From the NCBI RefSeq assembly GCF_041320605.1, contig NZ_CP166679.1, positions 1,426,001-1,490,000 on the forward strand: 64,000 bases of DNA. Direction: 5' to 3'. Positions 46,389-55,577 of the stretch are shown here, piece after piece; within the stretch, counting starts at the first letter, position 1, and each line of letters starts with the position of its first letter. This DNA comes from Arenibacter antarcticus. GTDB lineage: Bacteria > Bacteroidota > Bacteroidia > Flavobacteriales > Flavobacteriaceae. Under the pieces are notes generated by a model that worked only from the letters and a program-made list of their open reading frames with translations, made no database searches and had not been told where the DNA came from. The position numbers were made by a program, and so were the translations under genes.

Positions 46389-47396
46389 TTATGCTTTTAC
46401 TGCTTTAATAGCTTCAATAATCTTACCTTCAAGCTCATCCAACAGTTCCGGATTGTCTAACAGTAGACCTTTTACGGCATCCCTACCTTGCCCTAGTTTG
46501 GTATCTCCATAACTAAACCAAGAACCACTTTTCTTAATGATCTCAAATTCGACCCCTAAATCGATTATCTCTCCTACTTTAGATATCCCTTCGCCGTACA
46601 TAATGTCGAACTCGGCAGTCCTAAATGGAGGGGCCACCTTATTCTTAACCACTTTTACCCTTGTTTTATTTCCTTGTACACCTCCATCGGTATCCTTTAT
46701 CTGGGTAGACCTTCTAATGTCTAAACGTACGGATGCGTAGAATTTAAGAGCATTACCCCCAGTAGTAGTTTCGGGGTTACCGAACATTACTCCAATTTTC
46801 TCCCGCAACTGGTTGATGAAAATAACGGTACAATTAGTTTTGCTTATAGATCCTGTTAATTTTCTTAGGGCTTGTGACATCAATCGGGCATGAAGTCCCA
46901 TCTTTGAGTCTCCCATTTCTCCCTCTATCTCACTTTTTGGCGTCAATGCCGCTACGGAGTCGATCACCACAATATCGATCGCGCCTGATCTAATAAGATT
47001 ATCGGCTATTTCCAAAGCTTGCTCCCCATGGTCTGGTTGGGAAATGATTAGATTGTCTATATCTACCCCTAGTTTTTGGGCATAAAATCGATCAAAGGCA
47101 TGCTCCGCATCTATAAAAGCGGCAATTCCTCCATTTTTTTGCGCTTCTGCCATAGCATGAAGCGTAAGAGTGGTCTTACCAGAAGATTCAGGTCCGTATA
47201 TTTCAATAACCCTTCCACGTGGATAACCGCCAACACCTAAGGCAATATTCAACCCCAATGACCCGGAAGATATTACCTCAACATCCTGAGCTACGCTATC
47301 CCCCATCTTCATTACGGCCCCTTTACCATAGGTTTTATCCAATTTGTCTAGGGTAAGTTTTAATGCTTTTAATTTTGCTTCTTTTTCAGAACTCAT
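46389..47396 (-). CDS. recA: Recombinase RecA
   Basis: DNA strand-exchange and SOS co-protease. The 335-residue protein has Walker A GPESSGKT (68-75), the signature [14 protein letters not shown], loop L2 near [21 protein letters not shown] and the Walker [11 protein letters not shown]. The ATG at 47396 ([10 protein letters not shown]) fits the flavobacterial N-terminus; another ATG is two codons upstream. It is monocistronic with its own terminator. No SOS-box was recognised in the region upstream. Confidence 0.98.
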   Translation of the reverse strand: MSSEKEAKLKALKLTLDKLDKTYGKGAVMKMGDSVAQDVEVISSGSLGLNIALGVGGYPRGRVIEIYGPESSGKTTLTLHAMAEAQKNGGIAAFIDAEHAFDRFYAQKLGVDIDNLIISQPDHGEQALEIADNLIRSGAIDIVVIDSVAALTPKSEIEGEMGDSKMGLHARLMSQALRKLTGSISKTNCTVIFINQLREKIGVMFGNPETTTGGNALKFYASVRLDIRRSTQIKDTDGGVQGNKTRVKVVKNKVAPPFRTAEFDIMYGEGISKVGEIIDLGVEFEIIKKSGSWFSYGDTKLGQGRDAVKGLLLDNPELLDELEGKIIEAIKAVKA

Positions 47397-47655
47397 TTTC
47401 ATATCGTATTAGGGTTGCTAAAATACCAATTCTTTTTGCATAATACCACCTAAAAAGCGGATTTTATAAACCACATCAACTAGCAAATGGACACCCGTAT
47501 TTATCCGATGAAACTTAACTTCACAATACAAATAGAAACTGATCGCAGCGTATAATTCCTGAATAAGAATGCTGGTTTTAAGTAGTTTACATATAAAAAA
47601 GCGATTATTCTTTAATGGCAACGCAACCTTTTTGGAATTGCGACATCTAAGGAAC

Positions 47656-47793
47656 AACTAACTCAAATTAGGTTGCTTATTGTTTTTGGTAGAACAATAA
47701 GGGTTGTGGGTCAATATTGTACACTAAGTCTATGAAAAAGAGTAATAGTATTGACCATAAAAAGGGATCTTGAATTATCAAGGTCCCTTTTTT
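47656..47793 (+). ncRNA. Candidate structured RNA between recA and trhO
   Basis: Four consecutive hairpins lie in about 140 bases: CAACTAA/TTAGGTTG (one bulge, 47656-47675), TTATTGTT/AACAATAA (47677-47684 and 47693-47700), GGTCAATA/TATTGACC (47709-47716 and 47749-47756) and a 12-bp terminator stem. No plus-strand gene lies upstream, so the terminator must end a transcript that begins in 47403-47655. That stretch shows no convincing ORF or TAnnTTTG promoter. The RNA class was not recognised; 6S-like or other regulatory RNA is possible. Confidence 0.5.
47762..47793 (+). terminator. Strong orphan intrinsic terminator
   Basis: AAGGGATCTTGA (47762-47773) pairs with TCAAGGTCCCTT (47778-47789) with one G-U, loop ATTA, followed by a T run. 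It lies 115 bp upstream of trhO on the same strand and terminates something other than a known gene. Confidence 0.85.
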
Positions 47794-47908
47794 ATACCCC
47801 TAACCTTACCTCCATTTCTTAAAAATGGCCAAATAGTTTTTAAACCCGCCTTGGAAATCTTAATTTTACACTTTTAATAATTACGTTAACTTAAACTATT
47901 AGTATAGC

Positions 47909-48940
47909 ATGCAACTGTACAATACCTTAAGTGCAAAGGAAAGAGAAGCTCTTATAGAGGAGGCTGGTCAAGATAGGCTGACTATTTCTTTCTACAAATA
48001 TGCACGTATTGGCAATCCGTCAATTTTTCGAAATCATTTATTTATCCATTGGAACGAACTAGATGTTTTGGGCCGTATTTATGTCGCCCATGAGGGGATA
48101 AATGCCCAATTATCTGTGCCTGCAGAGAACTTTGAAGCCTTTAAGGCCCATTTGGACAGCATTGTATTTTTAGAGAATGTCCGCTTAAACATCGCCATTG
48201 AACAAGACAATAAATCCTTCCTTAAGCTTAAGGTGAAGGTGAGAGATAAAATTTTGGCCGATGGCCTAAACGATGCCACATTTGATGTCACCAACAAAGG
48301 CATCCATGTAAACGCCGAAGAGTTCAACGCTCTCATTGAAGATCCGAATACGGTTTTGGTAGACATGCGAAACCATTACGAGAGTGAAATTGGTCATTTT
48401 AAAAATGCTGTAACACCCGATGTGGATACTTTTCGGGATTCTCTGGATATAATAGAGCGGGATCTTGCCGACCTCAAGGAGGATAAAAAATTGGTGATGT
48501 ACTGCACCGGGGGAATCCGATGCGAAAAGGCCAGTGCCTACTACAAGCACAAGGGCTTTAAACAGGTGTACCAACTAGAAGGCGGCATCATAGAATATAC
48601 ACGTCAGGTAAACGACCAAAACATAGAAAATAAGTTCTTGGGAAAGAATTTTGTATTTGACCACCGCCGGGGGGAACGTATCACGGACCATGTTATCTCC
48701 AATTGTCATCAATGTGGAAACCCATGCGACGTACATGTAAACTGCGCCAATGAGGCCTGTCACTTACTTTTTATCCAGTGCGATTCCTGTGCAACGACTA
48801 TGAATAGTTGTTGTTCCACTGATTGTAAAGAGGTACATAACCTACCCTTTGAGGAGCAGAAAAAACTAAGGAAAGGTCTAGTGGTCAGTAATAAAATCTT
48901 TAAAAAAGGAAGATCGGAAGTGCTTAAATTTAAAAAGTAA
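47909..48940 (+). CDS. trhO: tRNA uridine(34) hydroxylase, rhodanese type (TrhO)
   Basis: Oxygen-dependent hydroxylation of U34 in certain tRNAs, first step to 5-carboxymethoxyuridine-type modifications. The 343-residue protein has the N-terminal TrhO domain (GRIYVAHEGINAQLS) and a rhodanese domain with catalytic Cys199 in YCTGGIRCEKA, then a C-terminal cysteine-rich tail (CHQCGNPCDVHVNC and later Cys pairs) that may bind metal. It is preceded by the orphan terminator. Confidence 0.93.
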   Translation: MQLYNTLSAKEREALIEEAGQDRLTISFYKYARIGNPSIFRNHLFIHWNELDVLGRIYVAHEGINAQLSVPAENFEAFKAHLDSIVFLENVRLNIAIEQDNKSFLKLKVKVRDKILADGLNDATFDVTNKGIHVNAEEFNALIEDPNTVLVDMRNHYESEIGHFKNAVTPDVDTFRDSLDIIERDLADLKEDKKLVMYCTGGIRCEKASAYYKHKGFKQVYQLEGGIIEYTRQVNDQNIENKFLGKNFVFDHRRGERITDHVISNCHQCGNPCDVHVNCANEACHLLFIQCDSCATTMNSCCSTDCKEVHNLPFEEQKKLRKGLVVSNKIFKKGRSEVLKFKK

Positions 48941-49069
48941 AATACTATTTTTATCCATCTGCTCTCTTTCTTTTCATCGCTTAAAAAAAACACTATCTTT
49001 ACGATTAATAAAATTATGAACCTTTTTCGGTGAAAATATTACGTTTTCTATCGAATCAACATATAAAAT

Positions 49070-50245
49070 ATGGGTTGTAGCAGTTGTTCAACCGGTAAGG
49101 ACGGACAGCCAAAAGGATGCAAGAACAATGGGACTTGCGGTACTGACGGCTGTAATAAATTGACGGTATTTGATTGGCTTTCCAATATGTCGCTCCCAAA
49201 TGGGGAAAAACCATTTGATTGCGTGGAAATTCGTTTTAAAAATAGTAGAAAAGAATTCTTTCGAAATTCTGAAAATCTTTCACTTTCCATCGGAGATATT
49301 GTAGCCACCCAGGCAACATCCGGTCACGATGTGGGTATGGTTACTCTCACCGGGGAATTGGTGCGGGTACAGATGAAAAAGAAAAAAGAAGATTACTCTA
49401 ACCTCGAACTTCCCAAAATTTACCGAAAAGCATCCCAAAAGGATATCGATATTTGGCAGAAATGTAGGGACAGAGAAGAAGAGATAAAAAAGAGGGCCAG
49501 AGAAATTGCCATCATCCTAAAACTTCAGATGAAAATTTCTGATGTGGAATTTCAAGGGGACGGCTCCAAAGCTACTTTTTATTATACCGCTGAAGATCGG
49601 ATAGATTTTAGACAGCTGATCAAGGATATGGCCAAAGCTTTTGGAATCAGAATTGAGATGAGACAGATTGGATACAGGCAAGAAGCCCAACGCTTAGGCG
49701 GAATTGGATCTTGTGGTAGGGAACTGTGCTGCTCCACCTGGTTAACAGATTTCAGATCCGTTAGCACCTCGGCCGCACGTTACCAACAGCTTTCGTTAAA
49801 TCCACAAAAATTAGCGGGACAATGTGGGAAACTAAAATGCTGTCTTAATTATGAACTGGACGTCTACCTAGACGCCTTAAAGGACTTTCCGGGTCAGGAA
49901 ACGAAGCTTTTCACAGAAAAAGGAGTAGCCTTCTGCCAAAAAGTAGATATTTTTAAAGCCTCTCTTTGGTTTTCCTATAGGGATGAACCAGCCAATTGGC
50001 ACATACTTTCCAAGGAACAGGTCAATGAAATCCTAGAAAAGAACAAGAAAAAGGAGAAAGTGGCCAGTTTGGAAGAATATGCCGTGGAAAATGTAGTGGA
50101 AGCTGAAAAGGTATTCGAAAATGCTGTAGGACAGGATAGCCTTACCCGATTTGATGCTCCCAAAAGAAAGAAAAACAATAGAAACAATAAAAACAACAAT
50201 AGAAAAAAGTCCAACTACAAGAAAAAACCTACCAATAATGCTTAG
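49070..50245 (+). CDS. ricT: PSP1-domain protein, RicT-like
   Basis: A 391-residue protein with an N-terminal cysteine-rich segment (CSSCSTGKDGQPKGC), a PSP1 domain (about 60-270) with SCGRELCCSTWLTDF and GQCGKLKCCLNYEL, and a basic Asn/Lys-rich tail. It matches RicT/YaaT, a subunit of the Fe-S containing Ric complex that in Bacillus affects RNase Y and phosphorelay. Its function in Bacteroidota is not settled. It overlaps gldH by 8 bp. Confidence 0.9.
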   Translation: MGCSSCSTGKDGQPKGCKNNGTCGTDGCNKLTVFDWLSNMSLPNGEKPFDCVEIRFKNSRKEFFRNSENLSLSIGDIVATQATSGHDVGMVTLTGELVRVQMKKKKEDYSNLELPKIYRKASQKDIDIWQKCRDREEEIKKRAREIAIILKLQMKISDVEFQGDGSKATFYYTAEDRIDFRQLIKDMAKAFGIRIEMRQIGYRQEAQRLGGIGSCGRELCCSTWLTDFRSVSTSAARYQQLSLNPQKLAGQCGKLKCCLNYELDVYLDALKDFPGQETKLFTEKGVAFCQKVDIFKASLWFSYRDEPANWHILSKEQVNEILEKNKKKEKVASLEEYAVENVVEAEKVFENAVGQDSLTRFDAPKRKKNNRNNKNNNRKKSNYKKKPTNNA

Positions 50246-50723
50246 AGGTTTGGCTTCACTGTTCATGATCGTGCTATTAGCGTCCTGTGATGGACAAACA
50301 ATTAGGTCTGTCTATTACCCAACAGATAACGGGACCTGGCATAAGGATAGTGTTATGCAATTTAACTTTTCCGATCTCGATACGGTGCACCCTTTTAATC
50401 TATTTATCAATATAAGGAACGACCAAACCTATCCCTACAGCAACTTGTTCCTAATTGCCGAACTGCAATCCCCCAATGGGGATCAGATAAGAGATACCAT
50501 TGAGTATGAAATGGCCCTACCCAATGGCCAATGGTTAGGCAGTGGGAATGGCAGTTTAAAAGAAAATAAATTGTGGTATAAGGAAAACATCGTTTTCCCG
50601 TCTTCTGGCGAATATACCTTAAAAGTGTCACAGGCCATGCGAAAAAATGGCCAAGTGGATGGCATCATGGAGTTGGAAGGCATTACCGATGTAGGCTACC
50701 AAATAGAAAAAATAAATCCTTAA
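50238..50723 (+). CDS. gldH: Gliding motility lipoprotein GldH
   Basis: A 161-residue lipoprotein starting MLRGLASLFMIVLLASC (lipobox at Cys17), then a beta-rich domain with SVMQFNFSDLDTVHPFNLF and GNGSLKENKLWYKENIVFP. GldH is one of the lipoproteins required for gliding and stability of the motility machinery. The frame is open upstream inside ricT, but the ATG at 50238 gives the correct signal peptide. It lies between ricT and the PBP gene, the usual flavobacterial order. Confidence 0.92.
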   Translation: MLRGLASLFMIVLLASCDGQTIRSVYYPTDNGTWHKDSVMQFNFSDLDTVHPFNLFINIRNDQTYPYSNLFLIAELQSPNGDQIRDTIEYEMALPNGQWLGSGNGSLKENKLWYKENIVFPSSGEYTLKVSQAMRKNGQVDGIMELEGITDVGYQIEKINP

Positions 50724-50727
50724 GCCT

Positions 50728-53070
50728 ATGGCAACCGCTAAGAAAAAAACGAAAAAGAAAGGCCCCAGTTTTATGAAATTTATTAAATGGTTCTGGATAC
50801 TGTTCCTCACAGGCATCCTATCCGTAGTTCTTATCTTCCTATTAGTATCCTTGGGAACTTTTGGCCCCATGCCAGATTACGAACGGTTAGAGAACCCCCA
50901 AACCAATTTGGCCAGTGAAATAATTTCTTCCGATGGAGCAACCCTAGGGAAGTTTTACCTAGATGACAACAGAACGGATGTTGAATATAAAGACCTGCCT
51001 AAAACTTTGGTACAAGCATTGATAGCAACAGAGGATGCGCGCTATAATTCTCACTCGGGTATAGATGCACGAGGCACTATAAGAGCCTTTATTTTTTTAG
51101 GGACAAAAGGTGGGGCAAGTACTATTTCACAACAATTGGCTAGACAGCTGTTTGTTGGGGTCCGCTCTAAGAATTTATACGAAACCATTACCCAAAAATT
51201 AAAAGAATGGGTGCTGGCCATAAGATTGGAGCGTAGTTATACCAAGGAGGAAATTATTAAAATGTACCTCAATATTTATGATTTCAACTATAATGCCGAC
51301 GGAATTAGATCGGCGTCTAGGATTTATTTTGGAAAGGAGCCCAACAATTTAAAAATAGAAGAATCCGCTGTATTGGTAGGCATGCTAAAAAATTCGTCCT
51401 ATTACAACCCAATCCGAAGGGAAGAATTGGTATTTAATAGAAGGAATACCGTATTAGGGCAAATGGCCAAATACAATTTCATTACCGAAAAGGAAAAAGA
51501 TTCGCTACAGGGCCTAAAAATGAATATTAATTTTAGTCCAGAATCCCATAGGGAAGGGATAGCTACTTATTTTAGGATGTACCTTCAAGGATTTATGGGC
51601 AAATGGATACAAAATAATCCAAAACCTGCTATAAAAGGGGAACGTGATAAATGGAATATCTATTTGGACGGACTCCGAATCTACACTACCATAGATTCTA
51701 GAATGCAAAAGAATGCAGAGGATGCCGTTTCCGAGCACATGACTCGCTTGCAAGCAGAATTCTTCCATCAAAACACACCGGATAGGAATAAGACCGCACC
51801 ATTTATTGAAGAATTTCCAGGAGAAATAGATCGTATCATGGAACGTGGCATGAAAATCTCCGATCGTTGGCGAATTATGAAGGCTGATGGGAAATCGGAA
51901 AAGGAGATCAGAGCGTCTTTTAATAAACCAACCGAAATGACCGTTTTTGATTGGAAAACTGAGACCAAAGACAGGGACACCATCATGACCCCGATGGATT
52001 CCATTCGCTATTACAAATCTTTCCTCAGAGCCGCCATGATGTCTATGGAGCCTCAAACTGGCCACGTGAAGGCATGGGTAGGCGGACTTAATTACAAACA
52101 TTTTCAGTACGATAATGTATATCAGGGAGCAAGACAGGTGGGTTCTACGTTTAAACCCTTTGTGTACGCTGCAGCTATAGACCAATTACGACTTTCTCCC
52201 TGCGACGCACTCTATGACAATCAATACTGTATTGAAGCCAATAAGCACGGAAACCCAGAACCTTGGTGCCCCAAAAACTCGGATGGCAAGTATTCCGGGG
52301 AAATGATAACCCTTAAAAATGCGTTGGCCAATTCCGTTAATACTATTACCGCCCAGCTCATCGATAGGGTTGGACCAAAAGCGGTGATAGAAATTGCCAA
52401 GAACCTAGGAATATCAGGAGACATTCCTCCCGTTCCTTCAATTGCCTTAGGAAGTGCGGATCTAAACGTTTACGAGATGGTTGGGGCCTATGGGGCCTTT
52501 GCCAATCAGGGTGTTTATGTGAAACCAGTTATGGTAACCAGAATAGAAGACAAGAACGGAACCGTCTTGTACGAATACGTGCCAGAGACCAAGGATGTGC
52601 TTAGCAAGGATGTTGCTTATGCCATGGTAGACCTACTGTCTGGCGTTACACAAGGTGGATCTGGGACAAGACTTAGGACCAAGGGTGCGGAAAAATGGAG
52701 TAAGGTATATCAAGAAATTATAACCGGATATCCCTACGAATTTAAAAATCCCATTGCTGGTAAAACGGGAACTACACAGAACCAGAGCGATGGTTGGTTT
52801 ATGGGAATGGTGCCCAATTTGGTGACCGGTGTCTGGGTAGGCGGAGAAGATAGGGCAACCCATTTTAGATCCATTACCTATGGACAAGGAGCTTCTATGG
52901 CCTTGCCAATTTGGGGACTATACATGCAAAAGAATTATAAGAACAAGGAATTAGGAGTTTCTGAAGGAGACTTTGAAAAGCCTGAGAATTCATCCATCAA
53001 TGTAGATTGCAACAAAACTGCAGAAGAAAAAGAGAATGATATAGATACCGAAGACGATTTGGATTTCTAA
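50728..53070 (+). CDS. Bifunctional penicillin-binding protein 1A
   Basis: Class A PBP of 780 residues: N-terminal transmembrane helix (about 22-44), GT51 glycosyltransferase with catalytic Glu102 in ATEDARYNSHSGID and GGASTISQQLARQLF, and a transpeptidase with Ser473 (STFK), SVN (536-538) and KTGTT (679-683). It polymerises and cross-links peptidoglycan. An insertion of about 80 residues (350-430) lies between the two domains. It follows gldH by 4 bp. Confidence 0.95.
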   Translation: MATAKKKTKKKGPSFMKFIKWFWILFLTGILSVVLIFLLVSLGTFGPMPDYERLENPQTNLASEIISSDGATLGKFYLDDNRTDVEYKDLPKTLVQALIATEDARYNSHSGIDARGTIRAFIFLGTKGGASTISQQLARQLFVGVRSKNLYETITQKLKEWVLAIRLERSYTKEEIIKMYLNIYDFNYNADGIRSASRIYFGKEPNNLKIEESAVLVGMLKNSSYYNPIRREELVFNRRNTVLGQMAKYNFITEKEKDSLQGLKMNINFSPESHREGIATYFRMYLQGFMGKWIQNNPKPAIKGERDKWNIYLDGLRIYTTIDSRMQKNAEDAVSEHMTRLQAEFFHQNTPDRNKTAPFIEEFPGEIDRIMERGMKISDRWRIMKADGKSEKEIRASFNKPTEMTVFDWKTETKDRDTIMTPMDSIRYYKSFLRAAMMSMEPQTGHVKAWVGGLNYKHFQYDNVYQGARQVGSTFKPFVYAAAIDQLRLSPCDALYDNQYCIEANKHGNPEPWCPKNSDGKYSGEMITLKNALANSVNTITAQLIDRVGPKAVIEIAKNLGISGDIPPVPSIALGSADLNVYEMVGAYGAFANQGVYVKPVMVTRIEDKNGTVLYEYVPETKDVLSKDVAYAMVDLLSGVTQGGSGTRLRTKGAEKWSKVYQEIITGYPYEFKNPIAGKTGTTQNQSDGWFMGMVPNLVTGVWVGGEDRATHFRSITYGQGASMALPIWGLYMQKNYKNKELGVSEGDFEKPENSSINVDCNKTAEEKENDIDTEDDLDF

Positions 53071-53097
53071 ATAAAGCAACAACATCTTTTACCGAAT

Positions 53098-53135
53098 ATG
53101 CCCTAGCTTTTTACTTAAAGTTAAGGGCATTTTTC
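53098..53135 (+). terminator. Intrinsic terminator of the ricT-gldH-PBP operon
   Basis: ATGCCCT (53098-53104) pairs with AGGGCAT (53124-53130), followed by TTTTTC. It starts 28 bp after the PBP stop. Confidence 0.8.
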
Positions 53136-53203
53136 GTTTAAATCGTGTATTTTAGAGTCTTAGGATCGCAGTTATTAAAGTACACTTTAAAATACGAATA
53201 GAA

Positions 53204-53905
53204 ATGATACGGAAAACAGTTGCCAATGTGGAAGAAGCATTAAAAGGAATCCAAGATGGGATGACATTGATGCTCGGTGGTTTTGGATTGTGCGGTATCC
53301 CAGAAAATACCATAACAGAATTGGTCCGGACAGGGATAAAAGATTTAACCTGTATTTCCAATAATGCCGGAGTGGATGATTTTGGACTGGGGTTGTTGTT
53401 GTACAAAAATCAGATTAAAAAAATGATCTCCTCCTATGTAGGAGAGAACGACGAATTTGAAAGGCAAATGCTCAGCGGGGAATTAGAAGTAGAACTAACC
53501 CCACAGGGAACCTTAGCCGAAAAATGCAGGGCAGCCCAAGCGGGATTCCCAGCTTTTTATACCCCCGCAGGTTACGGCACCGAAGTAGCCGAAGGCAAAG
53601 AAACTAGAGCGTTTAATGGGAAAATGTATGTGCTGGAAGAAGCCTTTAAGGCCGATTTTGCCTTTGTAAAAGCCTGGAAGGGAGATGAGGCCGGGAACCT
53701 TATTTTCAAGGGAACCGCCCGCAATTTTAATCCCGCTATGTGCGGAGCTGCCAGAATTACCGTGGCTGAAGTAGAAGAATTGGTTCCTGCAGGGGAATTG
53801 GACCCCAACCAAATTCATGTCCCAGGCATCTTTGTACAACGCATCTTTCAAGGCACAAATTATGAGAAAAGAATAGAACAATTGACGGTGAGGAAGCGCA
53901 GTTAA
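53204..53905 (+). CDS. scoA: 3-oxoacid CoA-transferase subunit A
   Basis: Alpha subunit of succinyl-CoA:3-ketoacid CoA transferase, which transfers CoA between succinyl-CoA and acetoacetate. The 233-residue protein has [17 protein letters not shown] near the N-terminus, [16 protein letters not shown] and the C-terminal [15 protein letters not shown], all typical of the family. The beta subunit lies 725 bp downstream rather than adjacent, because a repeat cassette separates them. Confidence 0.95.
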   Translation: MIRKTVANVEEALKGIQDGMTLMLGGFGLCGIPENTITELVRTGIKDLTCISNNAGVDDFGLGLLLYKNQIKKMISSYVGENDEFERQMLSGELEVELTPQGTLAEKCRAAQAGFPAFYTPAGYGTEVAEGKETRAFNGKMYVLEEAFKADFAFVKAWKGDEAGNLIFKGTARNFNPAMCGAARITVAEVEELVPAGELDPNQIHVPGIFVQRIFQGTNYEKRIEQLTVRKRS

Positions 53906-54113
53906 TGTGTAAATGTATCAATGGAATTAATGTAGCAATTGATAAATGTAATATTTGGGCTAATGTGATAATGAAACAATGCAGAAATGTAATAATTAGG
54001 TTAAGGTGTAAATGTACCAATGAAATTAATCTACCAATGCGAAAATGGAATATGGTACCAATGTGAAAATAAAGCAATGGGTTAATGCAATAATAGGTGT
54101 TAATGTATCAATT
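53903..54113. repeat. Degenerate octamer array AATGNNNN, left flank
   Basis: From the scoA stop codon to 54113 the sequence is built of about 25 units of 8 bp (sometimes 9-10) in which AATG, or a one-base variant, is followed by four variable bases: for example AATGTATC, AATGTAGC, AATGTGAT, AATGAAAC, AATGCAGA, AATGTACC, AATGCGAA. It ends in AATGTATCAATT at 54102-54113, which is repeated inverted at 54599-54610. No protein is encoded. Confidence 0.8.
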
Positions 54114-54181
54114 GGCATATAATTCAAAAAGTAATTATAGGTTACGTTTATTGATATAATAGTTAGAAAAAGAATACCAAA

Positions 54182-54538
54182 ATGCAAAAATCGGAAATTG
54201 TAGTAGTTAAAAAGTCTGTTGATTTTGGTCTTGTGATTATTGAGTTTTGTGAACTATTGGAAGATAAAGGAAAGTACATCATCGCATAACAATTATTAAA
54301 ATCCGGAACCAGTATAAGAGCTAATATACATGAAGCCCAAAATGCTGAAAGTCGGGCAGACTTTATTCATAAAATGAAGATCGCAGTAAAGGAATTGGAA
54401 GAAACTAAATATTGGCTTATTTTATGTGAAAGGTCTCCATCGTATCCCTTCCACAAACATTTGAAAAAGAATGTCGATGAATTAGGCTTGATAATGTACA
54501 AGATTATCAGCACTAGCAAGAAAAATATAAGCTTATAA
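54182..54538 (+). pseudogene. Four-helix-bundle protein (23S rRNA IVP-like), interrupted by a stop
   Basis: Frame from ATG 54182 to TAA 54538 (118 codons) reads as a four-helix-bundle protein of the S23/IVP type: VDFGLVIIEFCELLED, then a TAA at 54287-54289, then QLLKSGTSIRANIHEAQNAE, DFIHKMKIAVKELEE and YWLILC. The stop replaces a residue just before the conserved QLLxSGTS motif, so only a 35-residue fragment or a late restart could be made. It sits between scoA and scoB. The related families are structural proteins associated with rRNA intervening sequences and diversity-generating retroelements; no such neighbours are here. Confidence 0.85.
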
Positions 54539-54575
54539 TTGAGGACGCAAACTTAAATAATTATACTATTATTTT

Positions 54576-54630
54576 ATTGATTAATTATTTAATTAACGAA
54601 TTGATACATTGCTAAATTATTACATTGATT
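54576..54630. repeat. Degenerate octamer array, right flank (inverted)
   Basis: Read on the minus strand this stretch is AATC-AATGTAAT-AATTTAGC-AATGTATC-AATTCGTT-AATTAAAT-AATTAATC, the same 8-bp AATN pattern as the left flank but inverted. It includes AATTGATACATT (54599-54610), the perfect complement of 54102-54113. It runs up to the scoB ATG at 54631. Confidence 0.75.
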
Positions 54631-55284
54631 ATGTTGGACAAAAACGGGATTGCAAAACGAATAGCTAAGGAAATAAAGGAAGGATACTATGTAAACCTAG
54701 GAATTGGGATACCTACTTTAGTGGCCAATTTTGTTAGGGATGATATCAGCGTGGAATTTCAAAGCGAAAATGGCGTATTGGGTATGGGGCCATTTCCCTT
54801 TGAAGGGGAAGAGGATGCCGATATCATAAATGCCGGCAAACAAACGATAACTACCTTGCCAGGAGCATCGTTTTTCGACTCGGTAACGAGTTTTGGCATG
54901 ATTAGGGGGCAGCATGTAGACCTTACCATTTTAGGCGCTATGGAGGTCTCTGAAAATGGGGATATCGCCAATTGGAAAATCCCAGGAAAAATGGTGAAGG
55001 GCATGGGAGGGGCTATGGACCTAGTAGCCTCGGCAGAAAATATTATAGTAGCCATGATGCACACCAACCGTCAGGGAGAATCCAAATTATTGAAAAAATG
55101 CAGCCTACCTCTCACAGGGGTAGGATGCGTTAAAAAGATAGTAACCAATTTAGCCGTACTGGAGATTGTTCCAAACGGATTTAAACTATTGGAAAGAGCG
55201 CCAGGCATAAGCGTAGAAGATATAAAGAAAGCTACCCAAGGGAATTTAATTATTGAAGGGGATATACCAGAAATGGCGATTTAA
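54631..55284 (+). CDS. scoB: 3-oxoacid CoA-transferase subunit B
   Basis: Beta subunit of the CoA transferase, 217 residues. The catalytic glutamate is Glu46 in SENGVLG; VNLGIGIPTLVANF precedes it and GAMEVSENGDIANW follows. The ATG at 54631 is chosen because it fits the usual start MLDKNGIAKRIAKEI; a TTG two codons earlier is inside the repeat. It should partner with ScoA, though the two are separated by the octamer cassette. Confidence 0.95.
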   Translation: MLDKNGIAKRIAKEIKEGYYVNLGIGIPTLVANFVRDDISVEFQSENGVLGMGPFPFEGEEDADIINAGKQTITTLPGASFFDSVTSFGMIRGQHVDLTILGAMEVSENGDIANWKIPGKMVKGMGGAMDLVASAENIIVAMMHTNRQGESKLLKKCSLPLTGVGCVKKIVTNLAVLEIVPNGFKLLERAPGISVEDIKKATQGNLIIEGDIPEMAI

Positions 55285-55292
55285 CATTTTTA

Positions 55293-55377
55293 GAGTGGTA
55301 CCATTTAGGATATAATACCTATTTTTATGAATTCACAACAATTTGAGTGTATTTTACAACAATTTTTAATACCACTC
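55293..55377. promoter_or_regulatory. Inverted repeat enclosing paired direct repeats
   Basis: GAGTGGTA (55293-55300) and TACCACTC (55370-55377) are perfect complements. Between them ACAACAATTT occurs twice (55335-55344 and 55356-55365), 21 bp apart, two helical turns. The block lies about 75 bp before a 35-codon ORF. It could be a regulator binding region. Confidence 0.35.
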
Positions 55378-55450
55378 GTTAGCTTATAGTATATTGTATC
55401 ATCAACAGTAGTTAAACCCCAAATTTAACAACTACTAAACCTTACTTATT

Positions 55451-55558
55451 ATGGATGCCCAAATGAATCACACACCAGCACAAGAAAAAATTCAGGTTTA
55501 TCAAAACGATTTTTTTCATGGAATTTTAAGATTGGCAAAAAAATTGTTTATGCTTTAA
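55451..55558 (+). CDS. Putative 35-residue microprotein
   Basis: ATG 55451 to TAA 55556-55558. The product has a polar N-terminus (MDAQMNHTPAQEKIQVYQ) and an amphipathic, basic C-terminus (HGILRLAKKLFML) that could associate with membranes. A perfect 15-bp terminator begins 20 bp after the stop, and no other gene lies in the 376-bp gap between scoB and the GNAT gene. No family is recognised; the frame is short enough to be chance. Confidence 0.4.
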   Translation: MDAQMNHTPAQEKIQVYQNDFFHGILRLAKKLFML

Positions 55559-55577
55559 TGCGTAGCCCAAAATTTTA

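Noticed and set aside
47418..47657. 79-codon minus-strand frame upstream of recA
   Set aside because: No recognisable family and it would lie in the recA leader and the candidate RNA; composition looks random.
51514..52185. 223-codon minus-strand frame inside the PBP1A gene
   Set aside because: Antisense shadow; the plus-strand frame has all PBP motifs.
54625..54630. Upstream TTG start for scoB
   Set aside because: It lies inside the octamer repeat and would add only two residues not seen in the family.
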